Shown here one piece after another: positions 54,875-64,000 of a stretch of 64,000 bases of DNA (the first letter of the stretch is position 1; each line of letters begins with the position of its first letter). The notes beneath the pieces are model-generated. The model was given only the letters and a program-made list of their open reading frames with translations, was not told where the DNA came from and did not search any database. Made by a program: the position numbers and the translations under genes. This stretch comes from Blepharisma stoltei (taxonomy: Eukaryota > Ciliophora > Heterotrichea > Heterotrichida > Blepharismidae): positions 1 to 64,000 of the forward strand of contig CAJZBQ010000064.1 of the NCBI GenBank assembly GCA_914767885.1, read 5' to 3'.

Positions 54875-55528
54875 ATGGCAGGCAATCTGGAGGAAGAAGA
54901 ATACGATTATCTCTTCAAAATCGTGCTCTTAGGAGAAAGCGGTGTCGGAAAATCCAACATCCTGTCAAGATTTACCAAAAACGAGTTCAACCTTGAAATC
55001 AATGCCACAATCGGAGTAGAATTTGCAGCTAAATGCATCTAGCACGAAGGCAAAGCTATAAAAGCACAAATCTGGGACACAGCTGGGCAAGAGCGCTTTA
55101 GGGCAATTATTTCTTCTTATTATAAAGGCGCAATGGGCGCTCACTTAGTTTATGATATTTCAGAACATGCAACATTCGAAAATTTAGACAGGTGGGTCAG
55201 CGAGTTCAGGTCAATTGCTCAGCCAGATTTAGCAATAATTTTGATTGGAAATAAGTGTGATATGGCCTATGCTAGAGAAGTGGCTCAAGATGAAGCTATT
55301 AGGCACGCCGAACGACTAAAAATCCCATTTTTTGAAACAAGTGCTTTGGACTGCACCAATGTAGAAGTGGTGTTTATGGAGCTGCTTACTACTATTGCAA
55401 GGCGAACTTATGCAAGTTTTGTTACTAAATTAGCTGATAAAGTAGATATTTCAAAGATTAATACGATTAAGTTAGTAACTGGGAAGAAAAAGAAGAAAGG
55501 ATGCTATAAGGGTTGATTAAATCATTAA
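54875..55528 (+). pseudogene. Rab11-like GTPase, decayed copy
   Basis: Collinear with the intact Rab at 56399. CAG is changed to TAG at codon 56 (AAKCI-stop-HEGK). The C-terminal prenylation Cys pair GCCKG is GCYKG, and the terminal TAA has become TGA (Trp), adding WLNH. The G-motifs remain ([24 protein letters not shown]). Under an alternative code with TAG as Gln the frame would stay open, but TAG serves as the stop in other genes of the window, so I call it a pseudogene. A CTCCC element sits just upstream. Confidence 0.7.
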
Positions 55529-55633
55529 TTATAAGTGTCATGTCTAATATGAAGACAAAATGAGACAAAGATATGCATATTGGCAAATAATATTATAGAA
55601 AAAAGCATAAACTGCTTTTAAGTAACTAGTTAG

Positions 55634-56007
55634 CTAAGCCTTAGTTTTTGCTGTTAAAATTTCCTTTTTCAAGTCTTCAATCATCCCTGTCAAGTGGGAT
55701 GATAAAGCTTCATAGCTATTTGGGAGCGACTCAAGCTTGCTATTCACGTTTTTACTGTATAGAATATTACTTCACGAATTGTCCAATCTTCAAGAAAAAG
55801 CCTGATTCGAAGTTGGCTGCAGGCTGAAGGTTTCCTTGGGTATCGAATGGTAGCTCTTTTTCATCTTGCCCTTCTTTCACTTTACTATAGAAGGCATTAT
55901 ATTTGTCAAAGGCAGCCTTCTTTCTTGCAGCTTGTTCTAGACACCTATGAGCATCTTTATAGACTTGGAGGAAACTTTTAGCTTCAAAGAATTGATCTTC
56001 AGATATA
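55634..56007 (-). pseudogene. Decayed copy of the small coiled-coil gene
   Basis: Near-identical to 57172-57547 but the start ATG is lost: the copy begins ATATCTGAAGATCAA where unit B has ATGCTATCTGAAG. Several substitutions (EKELPF for ERELSF). The 16-nt intron position is conserved. Confidence 0.7.
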
Positions 56008-56398
56008 GCTGGGAATAAATTTAGAAAACTTAGAGCGTTTTGGAAGTAACAAAAAGCCCGTTGATAGCTTATATCAGTAGTTAGTTATATATTTTCGATA
56101 ATTAATTAAGTGATTCAATTATTTGCTTTTATGATTTGATAGAAATTCTTCTAATAAGTTAAAAATAATTGACATTAAAAATATTTCTTCATTCAGCAAC
56201 AACTTGCTGACATTTTTACAACTAGACAAAGTCCTTTTACCTAGATGTCAATTCTGCATATTCTTTCTATTATTGTACAAGTAAAACAAATCTTTTGCAC
56301 TAAGTCTAAAGAAATTACATTGATATTAAATATATAGAAAAATTCAAAGAGAATCAATTAGGACAGCTAAATCTTTCATATAATCAAATCTATTCAAA

Positions 56399-57040
56399 AT
56401 GGCAGGCAATCTGGAGGAAGAAGAATACGATTATCTCTTCAAAATCGTACTCGTAGGAGAAAGCGGTGTCGGAAAATCCAACATCCTGTCAAGATTTACC
56501 AAAAACGAGTTCAACCTTGAAAGCAAAGCCACAATTGGAGTAGAATTTGCAGCTAAATGCATCCAGCACGAAGGCAAAGCTATAAAAGCACAGATCTGGG
56601 ACACAGCTGGGCAAGAGCGCTTCAGAGCAATTACTTCTTCTTATTATAAAGGCGCAATGGGCGCTCTCTTAGTTTATGATATTTCGAAACATGCGACATT
56701 CGAAAATTTAGACAGGTGGGTCAATGAGGTCAGGTCATTTACTCAGCCAGATTTAGCAATAATTTTGGTTGGAAATAAGTGTGATATGGCCTATGCTAGA
56801 GAAGTGGCTCAAGATGAAGCTATTAGGTACGCCCAACAACAAAAAATCCCATTTTTTGAAACAAGTGCTTTGGACTGCACCAATGTAGAAGTGGTGTTTA
56901 GGGAACTGCTTATTACTATTGCAAGGCGAACTGATGCAAGTTTTGATACGAAAGGAGCTGATAAAGTAGATATTTCAAAGATTAATACGATTAAGCTGGG
57001 AACTGTGGAGAAAAAGAAGAAAGGATGCTGTAAGGGTTAA
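56399..57040 (+). CDS. Rab11-like small GTPase
   Basis: 213 residues. P-loop GESGVGKS, switch region [30 protein letters not shown] and ETSAL are all present. The C-terminus KKKKGCCKG supplies two Cys for geranylgeranylation. Rab11/RabA-like by the [16 protein letters not shown] and [16 protein letters not shown] features. It directs recycling or exocytic vesicle traffic. A decayed tandem copy lies 1.5 kb upstream. No IES or intron. Confidence 0.93.
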   Translation: MAGNLEEEEYDYLFKIVLVGESGVGKSNILSRFTKNEFNLESKATIGVEFAAKCIQHEGKAIKAQIWDTAGQERFRAITSSYYKGAMGALLVYDISKHATFENLDRWVNEVRSFTQPDLAIILVGNKCDMAYAREVAQDEAIRYAQQQKIPFFETSALDCTNVEVVFRELLITIARRTDASFDTKGADKVDISKINTIKLGTVEKKKKGCCKG

Positions 57041-57171
57041 TTAAATCATTAATTATAATATTGAGGGAAGAATTATGGCTAATATGAAGACAAAGATATG
57101 CAAAGAAAATTTGATATTGGCAAATAATATTATAGAAAAACCATAAGAAGTGTTTTTAAGTAACTAGTTAG

Positions 57172-57547
57172 CTAAGCCTTAGTTTTTGCTGTTAAAATTT
57201 CCTTTTTCAAGTCTTCAATCACCCCTGTTAAATGGGATGATAAAGCTTCATAGCTATTTGGGAGCGACTCAAGCTTGCTATTCACGTTTTTACTGTATAG
57301 AATATTACTTCACGAATTGTCCAAGCTTCAAGAAAAAGCCTGATTTGAAGTTGACTGCAGGCTGAAGATTTCCTTGGGTATCGAATGAAAGCTCTCTTTC
57401 ATCTTGCCCTTCTTTCACTTTACTATAGAAAGCATTATATTTGTCAAAGGCAGCCTTCTTTCTTGCAGCTTGTTCTAGACACCTATGAGCATCTTTATAG
57501 ACTTGGAGGAAACTTTTAGCTTCAAAGAATTGATCTTCAGATAGCAT
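57172..57547 (-). CDS. Small coiled-coil protein, unknown
   Basis: 119 residues (MLSEDQFFEAKSFLQVYKDA) after a 16-nt intron at 57293-57308 (GTAATATTCTATACAG on the minus strand). Splicing joins LKLGQFV to NKNVNSKLESLPNSY. The sequence is Lys-rich and largely helical, ending KKEILTAKTKA at TAG. It converges with the Rab gene, and the pair was duplicated together. The intron again has A six bases from its 3' end. Function unknown. Confidence 0.7.
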
Positions 57548-58173
57548 ATTTATTAGAAAATGTCTTTATTGCTTCATGAGCTTAGATGAGTTTTCAGTAA
57601 AATTAATTTAGCTTTATTATATAAAATTATTTTAATTATTTAATTAGAAAGCGTTTAATTTTCAATAAGTTATAATATAAATAAAGAAATTGGTGTGCCA
57701 TCAATAGTAATTGTCTTAATGATGCCTTATCAGTAGTTAGTTATATATTTTCAATAATTTATATAGTGATTAAATTATTTGCTTTTATGATTTGATAGAA
57801 ATTCTTCTAATGAGTTAAAAATAATTGACATTATAAATATTTCTTCACTCAGCAACAACTTGCTGACATTTTTACAACTAGGCAAAGTCCCTTCCCTCGA
57901 TGTCAATTCTTATATTCTTTCTATTATAGAGCTAGTAAAACAAATCTTTTCCACTAAAAGAAAGCCTACCCTGCTCACAACCTCCTAAAAATTTTTCTAA
58001 AAATAAAAAAAAATTGTAACAGAAACAATTCCAGCTAAAAATTTGGCTCATTCTTTTCAACAAGTTTTTCCCTCTTCACTTCACTCCTCTTCCACTCTTT
58101 TAATTTCGTTTAATTATTTAAAATTTCTTTCACAGTTTAATTGAGAAATGAGATTTAGATATTAGTTTTATTA
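57548..58173. other. Intergenic region, part of the duplicated block
   Basis: 57740-57960 repeats 56060-56330. The rest is AT-rich with pyrimidine tracts upstream of the PLAC8-like gene. No gene. Confidence 0.5.
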
Positions 58174-58536
58174 ATGGTAGGGTGGAAATTTGAACTGTTT
58201 GACTGTCAAGAAAACTACTTTATGTTTTTCTGGTCACTTTGCGTCCCTTGTGGATACCACTGCATGCAAATGCTCAATGCCAAACAGGCAGAACCAAATA
58301 ACAGGCATGCATCTTTACGAGCCTACTCGCTAGTTCTATTCCTGGGATGTTTGGGTGGCTCATTAAATCGGCATATGCTCAGGCAGTCAATGAAGATTGA
58401 AGACAACTCGATTTGGGATTTTATTCATTGTTTAGTTCCATGCTGCGCTGTGACACAAGAATGGATGCACGTTATGAGCATTCAAAAAGGAAACTCTAAG
58501 CTTAAGATCACTGAGCTTAAGGTGAATCGCATATAA
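58174..58536 (+). CDS. PLAC8-like cysteine-rich protein
   Basis: 120 residues. Cys-rich start (WSLCVPCGYHCMQM), hydrophobic middle (SLVLFLGCLGGSLNRHMLRQ) and the C-terminal motif CLVPCCAVTQEWMHVM, matching the PLAC8 pattern of CC..C-L-x-Q-E. Members are small membrane-associated proteins (for example plant fruit-weight/cadmium-resistance relatives). It carries no TGA codons and is uninterrupted. Confidence 0.7.
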   Translation: MVGWKFELFDCQENYFMFFWSLCVPCGYHCMQMLNAKQAEPNNRHASLRAYSLVLFLGCLGGSLNRHMLRQSMKIEDNSIWDFIHCLVPCCAVTQEWMHVMSIQKGNSKLKITELKVNRI

Positions 58537-58998
58537 AATATTTAACTGGAGTAATTAAGACAATTCTTAAATTCGACGTTTTAAAATCATACCATTTTGC
58601 CTGAAAACCAAAATCGTCAGGCAAGTCAGACCATGATGATATTTTAAATAAAATTTGAGAAAGAATTGTCGTAATCAGCTGCTTATCACATGATACCTTA
58701 TCCCAAAATTAAATTATTAATTTCTGAAAAGATTTTTTAGGCTTTTTTATAATTTGCTTAATTTCTTTACAATAAGAAATAATACTCTTATTTACTTATT
58801 AAAATTCAAAATAACTCAGCATGCCTTACCAATGCAAGATTCTCATAATTTATAATTATAAGCAAAAGCCCTTCAATCCCAAAAGAAAATTTGTTTCCTA
58901 TATATAGTTCCTTCTAAACATTAATCAGAAAATAATTATATGTCCTTTTAAATTTAATAATGATGATATTTATCTTTTTTAACCTCACGCTAAATCCT
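58537..58998. other. Convergent intergenic region
   Basis: Contains a short imperfect inverted repeat at about 58556-58673 (GACAATTCTT / AAGAATTGTC, TTGCCTGA / TCAGGCAA). Otherwise AT-rich. Confidence 0.5.
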
Positions 58999-59325
58999 TT
59001 AATGCTGATTTAACAATGGATTTTTCCGATATCTCAGTCCACACCATTTGCACACTTCTGGCTCATTTTGCTCTACTTTATTAAGCAATATATAAACCAT
59101 CGGGTGCCCTAAGCCTATGGTTTTGACCCCAGTACATCTGACAATATCATCGTCTACCAGAATTGGGCTCATTTTCCAGATCCACTCTTCCCCATTTGTC
59201 AAATGTGTCAATTTGCTTGCTTGATGGGGTTGTGTTATATCCACAGGATTCCCATCAATATCTTTCATAAAGCTTGGCTCTCCAAATTTTGAGATCTGCT
59301 GCAAGTATTTTGTGAAAAATTTCAT
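58999..59325 (-). CDS. NDUFS6: Mitochondrial complex I subunit NDUFS6-like (zf-CHCC)
   Basis: 108 residues. N-terminal MKFFTKYLQQISKFG is presequence-like. The zinc-binding CHCC domain has Cys in IVRCTGVKT, His in GLGHPMVYI and the pair CKWCGLRY. This is the 13-kDa accessory subunit of NADH:ubiquinone oxidoreductase, needed for complex I assembly. The start lies 31 bp from the stop of the next minus-strand gene. Confidence 0.88.
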   Translation of the reverse strand: MKFFTKYLQQISKFGEPSFMKDIDGNPVDITQPHQASKLTHLTNGEEWIWKMSPILVDDDIVRCTGVKTIGLGHPMVYILLNKVEQNEPEVCKWCGLRYRKNPLLNQH

Positions 59326-59356
59326 GAAATTAACAAATTAATTAAATTATTTTGCA

Positions 59357-60890
59357 TTATTCATCTTGATTTAATACACTGCTTATGGTTGAATAAATCA
59401 GCTCAAAATCAGGCCGCTTGGAAGGGTCGACATTCCAGCAGCTTTGCATTAGCATCCTCAAATGATGGTCAAGGCCTTGTGGGATTACAGGTCTGCATGT
59501 GTCCCCGACCACGATTTTTTTTAAGTTTGGCAGAGTGACTCCTGGGAATGGCTCCTCTTCTGTAAGAAGCTCCCATAGAATTATTCCAAAACTATAGGCG
59601 TCGTCACTTTTTTGAGCTTTTGTTACTACAGAGCCTGTGTCGCTCAAAACTTCAGGAGAACTTCAAGCACTTTTATTGACGTACCCTGCGACTAGTCCTG
59701 CATATTTTTTTAGCACGTCAAAACCTAGGTCACTTATAAAGGTATTAAAATTTTCATTAAATAGCACATTGTGGGACGAGAGATGACCATGAATTCTTCC
59801 TTTATTATGGAATTCTTTTATACAAAATGCAAGCTCGCTGGCGAAAACCAATTTTTGATGAATAGGAAAATGCCGTTTTTGGTCATGCAAAAGTTCATAT
59901 AGAGAGAAATTTGACATATAAGCGGAAATTATTTTTAGAGACTTGTCGTCTACTAAGCTGCCAATGATCCCGTTATAGTGCTTATTTTTGAAATATCTTA
60001 ATGAGGAAATTTCTGCGTCAATTGTTTCTAAGACATATTTACTGACTTGGGTAAGGTTAAGCTTGCGGACTGCAACATTGGCCCCACGCAAAGTTCCAAA
60101 GTGAAGAGATCCGAGCTTGTTAGGAATTTCAGAAATAGCCATTTCAATCCTTAAGTCGTCATTTGTGAGACGAGTATGGCTCGCATTAGCACTGGTAAAA
60201 ACACCTTCAGACTCCTCAGGGACTGTATCAACGCTTTGCATGTTGTCGAATGGAGTCATTAGAGATGTATGCTCACTGTCACTTTTTCTTGTGAAAATAT
60301 TAAAAAATGAACTTTCCAATATCATTACGTAACATAAAATTTCTGATATCAAGTCAATTAGCAAAATAACACTTGGGACTACATCGTCAACTGAGACTTC
60401 TTTAATTTCATTGCTTTCTTCTATTAAATCTCCAGGTCTCATGATGTAAAGTGTAGCATGTGAGAATCTGCCAAGAGTCCATATGATGGTGACTGCTATA
60501 ATTTTTCTTAAGGACTTCTGAGATCTTAAGCTATTATAAGGAAGTCCTGAATATTTGACTTGCAAATATATAATACCAGCTAGCACTATAGCAATAGCTA
60601 TATAGCAGCAAATGCTCTGTTGGATGACCATATCTGCTGGGTATAACTTTTCGAGTAAAATAATGCCATAAAGGAGAAATTCAATAAAAATCCAAAAGCA
60701 TAAGCCATACATAGTAATTCTTCCTACTAAATATAGTGAACATTTGTTTTTTCATAGAGCCTCATCTGCTCTTATTCTCGTGTGGATATTAGCTGTGATA
60801 AAAACTCAAAAGAGGATGATATAGGCAACTATTAAAAGTTCACCAGGCAGAGAAAGTAGCACAAAAATGATATATACAAATATATCTTAA
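59357..60890 (-). CDS. Transmembrane TKL-type pseudokinase
   Basis: The open frame runs from about 60890 through several membrane helices (LLIVAYIILFWVFITA, FWIFIEFLLYGIILL, CYIAIAIVLAGIIYLQV, VILLIDLISEILCYVMI) into a C-terminal kinase-like domain of about 260 residues. TGA encodes Trp four or more times, including KSAWSSPEV. The catalytic loop is HGHLSSHNVLF instead of HRDLKxxN, so the catalytic Asp is His. DFG is DLG, and the beta3 motif is NVAVRKL. SFGIILWELLTEEEPF and CWNVDPSKRPDF are typical of tyrosine-kinase-like families. It is probably a membrane pseudokinase receptor or scaffold. No ATG is found at the 5' end, so a first exon or IES is missing upstream. Confidence 0.78.
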
Positions 60891-61720
60891 ATAAGAAAAA
60901 AAAATTTATATCTTTTGCGATGAAAGAAGCATTCCTACTGGTAGGATATTTTAATATAGTAGATAGATGATAGGATGTTTCTATTCATTGCAAAATGGTA
61001 TATATTATCATTTTATTGTAAAAAATAATTTATTCATTATAAATAGGATAGGAACTGCTTTCTTTATCCCTAGAAGGGAATATAGTAATATATCAGAAGC
61101 TTATTAGCCGGATAAAGACAACAATTAGTTGTAAAATATAGAGCAACTTGGCGTATTTTCAAATGGCTAAAGCTTCTATCCTTGATTGAACCGATCTGCA
61201 TCGTTCGATCAAGGATGGGTTAAAGCTTTTTGGAAAAAAGGTTATATGTGACACTTATTGATGGAAAGATTTTGGTGGATTAAATGAAACTTTTGATTTT
61301 ACATTTTATTTGTTTACTTTAATTTTTGATTTATTAATCAAGAAAGTGATACTTATACATTATTTCATTTATTCAGAAATTTTATATTAAAATCTTTTCA
61401 TATGAAGTAATATATGTTAGAAATCGTATTATAATTGGACAGAAGCCGCTATTATATCTAATCCCTAAGATTCAATATTATCAAAATATCGAGCTAAATT
61501 GAATTGGTAAAGGAAGGGGCTTCGTGCTTGACTAAATAGAAGCAGTTAAATCTGGCTTCGCTCTATTAAGGATGAGGGAGTAAGAATTTCCTTGAAACAT
61601 AAGTTCTAAAGACGGTGTAAATAAAGATACATGTGTAGATGAGAGAAAGGACTAGAAATATTAAAAAGAGAGATGTATCGCCTTGTGACATTTATAGATA
61701 GCGTGGCTATTTTTATAAAT
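60891..61720. other. Intergenic region with MITE remnant
   Basis: 61177-61218 is a head-to-head pair of the MITE terminus (TATCCTTGATTGAACCGAT / ATCGTTCGATCAAGGAT), and an isolated GGATGAGGGAG-TAA end lies at 61570. The rest is AT-rich upstream sequence of both neighbours. The missing 5' exon of the pseudokinase may be here. Confidence 0.5.
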
Positions 61721-63158
61721 ATGAACTCAAATGAGTTTCTAGCAGACCATGAACTTGGATTTAATGTTGATAAAGGAAACTTGAATAATTTTAGTCAAAA
61801 AATACCTCAAAACCTAACTAATTCCCAACAAAGTCCTGAAGTAATTAAAAGTGACCTTTTGAAATTGCAAGAAAAAATTTCCTCACTTGAGTCTCGTCTT
61901 CAGCCATCCCATCAAAGCTCTTAGTTCTTAATAAGATTATTTAGAAGCTTCCTACGATAACCTGTAGGTATTTTTCTCCATTCTTGCTTTGGTCAGATAA
62001 TTGCCGCAATCTCTTTCGAGTGCCGCTCCTCTACGTGAGCTTGTGCCAGATCGGAGATTGTATAGGGATAGGCCATCATTCCACGTGTAAAAAAAGTTAG
62101 CCCTTCCAGAATATTAAAAAAATGAATTTTCTCGTTAGGCTACTGACAAAATGAATTTAGTAGCCCAGGGCATAACACTTGGCATCATGCTTGGGAATCA
62201 TCCGATTGACCAAGTAAACATTCAAGCTTTGCTGGGTTTTCCTTTCCAACTCCAAGACTTTCATATTTTTCTCGAGATCTGGATGTGAGCTGCTGTTGGC
62301 CAAATCCGACGCTGAGTTCCATCAAACCAATAGAACTCGGCTGGATATGCATTACCGAACGCTATCTATCACAAGTTCCCTGGATTACCCCAGCTGCAAG
62401 ATCTAAGAACTTAAATTGGATTGCCGCAGCATTTTAATGTATATAGAAGTTTCCTATGTTTGGCGCTGTAAGGCCGATAAATTCTGATCGGAATTTATCG
62501 GTAGGTTGCACCAAATCAATGCCTTGGTCGGACCAAAAAGCGATTTGGTCCGACGAACTTGGAAAGCTCCTGGGAAAATGTCTGCGCTTTTAGCGCTATA
62601 TAGAGGAAACCTCTATATATAATCCCATCAAAGTTCGCAAATTATTTATTGCCCAAAAGTTGAAATAAAAAAGACCAAACATTCAGCTTCAAGTTCTCTT
62701 TTGAAAAGTTTTGAAAGAGAAGAGAGGGAGCTTGAAGAGCTCGAAAGAAGCATAACGTCGACGCCAAGTAAAAAAAGTTCAGCATCCCTTAATGCGGTTT
62801 TAGATAGGCTCAGGACTGATTTGCTTAATCAGAGGAAAATATATATTTTTTTTTAAAAAAAAAAATAATTTTAATTATTTTTAAATCAATTATGTAAAAT
62901 AATCAGAGGCAAAAGAATGTAAAGCTTAGAAAATCAAACGATGGGCTGAAAAAAATGTTAAATCATAGGGAAGATTTGCATGCAAAATTAGCGATGCTCC
63001 AAGAAGATCATTACACACTGATACAGTCTTTTGAGAGATCTGAGAATATTAGGAATAAGCAAAAAGAAATGATTGAGTCTTTAAAAAATGAAATTTTGGA
63101 ATATGAAGCTGCTGAAAATGAGAAAGGAGAACAGAAAAAGCCTAAGCTTATTAAATAA
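61721..63158 (+). CDS. Coiled-coil protein split by a compound insertion
   Basis: 216 codons after removing 716 bp (61921-62636, including one duplicated target) and 74 bp (about 62827-62900). Starts MNSNEFLADHELGF. The segment LLKLQEKISSLESRLQPSHQ continues SSQIIYCPKVEIKKTKHS beyond the insertion, then REERELEELERS, LNAVLDRLRTDLLNQR and KNVKLRKSNDGLKKML. It ends ENEKGEQKKPKLIK. It is predominantly coiled coil, probably cytoskeletal or centrosomal. No recognised family. The total length divides by three only with both removals. Confidence 0.7.
61921..62636. mobile_element. Compound insertion: retroposon nested in foldback element
   Basis: Flanked by ATCCCATCAAAGYTC (61906-61920, 62622-62636). 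Inside it, a GC-rich retroposon (61957-62443, ending GCAGCATTTTAATGTATA) has its own target duplication TAGAAGYTTCCTAYG (61942-61956, 62444-62458). The remaining part is a TATAGAAGTTTCC foldback (62443-62620). Confidence 0.72.
62443..62620. repeat. Foldback element, TATAGRRGTTTCC ends
   Basis: TATAGAAGTTTCCTATG...GGCGCT pairs with AGCGCTATATAGAGGAAACCTCTATA. Inner GGTCGGACCAA / TTGGTCCGAC pair. Same family as 5489-5663. Confidence 0.62.
62827..62900. other. 74-bp IES or short insertion with 9-bp direct repeat
   Basis: AATCAGAGG occurs at both borders, and the removed part is AT-rich and stop-rich. TA is present at both borders (TTTAATCAG / AATAATCAG), so it also fits a TA-bounded IES. Confidence 0.68.
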
Positions 63159-63697
63159 AAAATAATTTTATGAAATAATAAAAAGTTAATACTAAATTTC
63201 TATAAATATTTTTTATAAGAATAGATTAAGAAAAAAAAGGCCTATTATACCAAAACCAAAAACAAAACGACTTTACTCATGTGTTAATTATAATTAAATT
63301 ATTAAAAAATTACATCAAATAAGCCTTCTTGCAGCACTTGATAACGAGTTTTATACCAAAACATCAGAAATGATCTTATATGATCATGCTGAACTACGCC
63401 ATTTTAGTTTTGGAGTTTCTTTTTAATTCCTCAATCAATAATACTATCAATTCTTCTCTGTTTTCAAATTAGTCTTAAAATATCACTCAAAGCAATTTTA
63501 ATTAATATAATCCTGCAATTAAATCCAAAAATTTACCTTATTTATTATATAGATTTCATATTTTCCTATATATAGCACTCCTCAAAATGCTCACTTTGCT
63601 ATACTCATCTTAATGCAAACCAAAAGCTTTTCCTAGCCATAATCATAAAATACTTAAAATGATTGAAAATCAACAACATGAAACTACTTTATAATAA
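63159..63697. other. Intergenic region
   Basis: AT-rich, no gene, RNA or repeat recognised. It holds the promoter of the RCC1-like gene. Confidence 0.55.
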
Positions 63698-64000
63698 ATG
63701 TCCAATATGCGATATGTAATTTCAACATAGGCTGCTATATGGTCCCCGCGAAATCTCCCATCCACTGCAGACCTCCCCATCCCCACCATATATTCCTTAC
63801 CAAAAGCCAGTATTAAAACTTTCCACGTCACTGACAATTTAGCAGTTGCCTTGACAGAAAAAGGAAAATTATGAGAATTAAAAACCAAAGAGGAAGAAAG
63901 CAAAGATACCATAAGGCGCATTAAAGTCCCAATTGAAGTAAAACAATTATCAATAAACGAAAACGCAGGACTTTTTATAGGCAAAACAGGCGGCGTCTAC
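63698..64000 (+). CDS. RCC1-repeat (beta-propeller) protein, 5' part
   Basis: ATG 63698 (MSNMRY), a 15-nt intron at 63716-63730 (GTAATTTCAACATAG), then AAIWSPRNLPSTADLPIP. The repeat core FHVTDNLAVALTEKGKLWEL (Trp from TGA) and LSINENAGLFIGKTGGVY match RCC1/RLD repeats with the GxxW and G-G-x-V-Y/W spacing. The gene runs off the right edge. RCC1-like proteins include Ran GEFs and many scaffolds, and which it is cannot be told from the fragment. The antisense open frame over the same bases is a shadow. Confidence 0.72.

Larger units (their letters stand above)
54720..57960. repeat. Tandem duplication: Rab plus small minus-strand gene
   Basis: Unit A (54703-56290) and unit B (56291-57960) repeat the same order: upstream block, Rab, convergent small gene, and a downstream block containing CAGCAACAACTTGCTGAC. 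Unit A is decayed and unit B intact. Confidence 0.85.

Noticed and set aside
63670-63984. 104-codon minus-strand frame at the right edge
   Set aside because: Antisense shadow of the RCC1-repeat gene, with no recognisable motif.

Overview
Organism and compartment. The left edge is about 2.5 kb of the telomere repeat CCCTAACA, the repeat I know from heterotrich ciliates (Stentor, Blepharisma). Genes read correctly only if TGA is tryptophan. In-frame TGA falls on invariant Trp positions of DHHC acyltransferase, MAPKKK, enolase, rhodanese and USP families, while TAA and TAG behave as stops. Seven spliceosomal introns are exactly 15 nt and one is 16 nt. This combination fits a Blepharisma-like heterotrich. 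Conserved genes are interrupted by short TA-bounded segments whose removal restores the reading frame (internal eliminated sequences, IESs). I therefore read the window as germline (micronuclear) chromosome-end DNA, before genome editing. The species is inferred.

Layout. 1-2491: telomere. 2.5-11 kb: subtelomeric zone with a small unknown gene, a DUF21-like fragment, two secreted TPR-repeat genes, a MITE and a foldback element. 11.2-27.6 kb: two tandem copies of one large multi-pass membrane/PAS gene. Each is shredded by IESs, inverted-repeat elements and GC-rich retroposons, yet each restores an ORF of identical length (1,314 codons). 28.6-35.4 kb: a GNAT acetyltransferase, a rhodanese-like protein with a CaaX end, a small Lys/Glu-rich protein, an acylated MAPKKK-like kinase and a KEN-box protein. 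35.7-45.8 kb: [2Fe-2S] ferredoxin, two enolase homologues with degenerate active sites, glycine-cleavage H protein, a vacuolar-sorting-receptor-like protein, a RING/coiled-coil protein and a DHHC acyltransferase. 46.5-54.4 kb: an NBR1-type autophagy receptor, an unknown protein, a secreted repeat protein, a USP deubiquitinase, U2 snRNA, RsmH methyltransferase and a two-domain sulfurtransferase. 54.5-64 kb: a duplicated Rab/small-gene pair (one half decayed), a PLAC8-like protein, NDUFS6, a transmembrane pseudokinase, a coiled-coil protein and the start of an RCC1-repeat gene.

Insertions. The two tandem copies act as filled and empty sites for each other and separate several insertion classes: (1) short TA-bounded IESs; (2) 200-550 bp inverted-repeat elements with CTCCC termini and 3-bp TNA target duplications; (3) GC-rich 320-590 bp retroposons with target duplications up to 23 bp; (4) near-perfect foldback palindromes of 150-440 bp; (5) a MITE with GTCAAATGA-type ends. 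One class-2 element sits inside a 15-nt intron. Together these are the most interesting content of the window. Mitochondrial genes (ferredoxin, H protein, NDUFS6, RsmH, probably sulfurtransferase) are scattered singly, and there are no operons.
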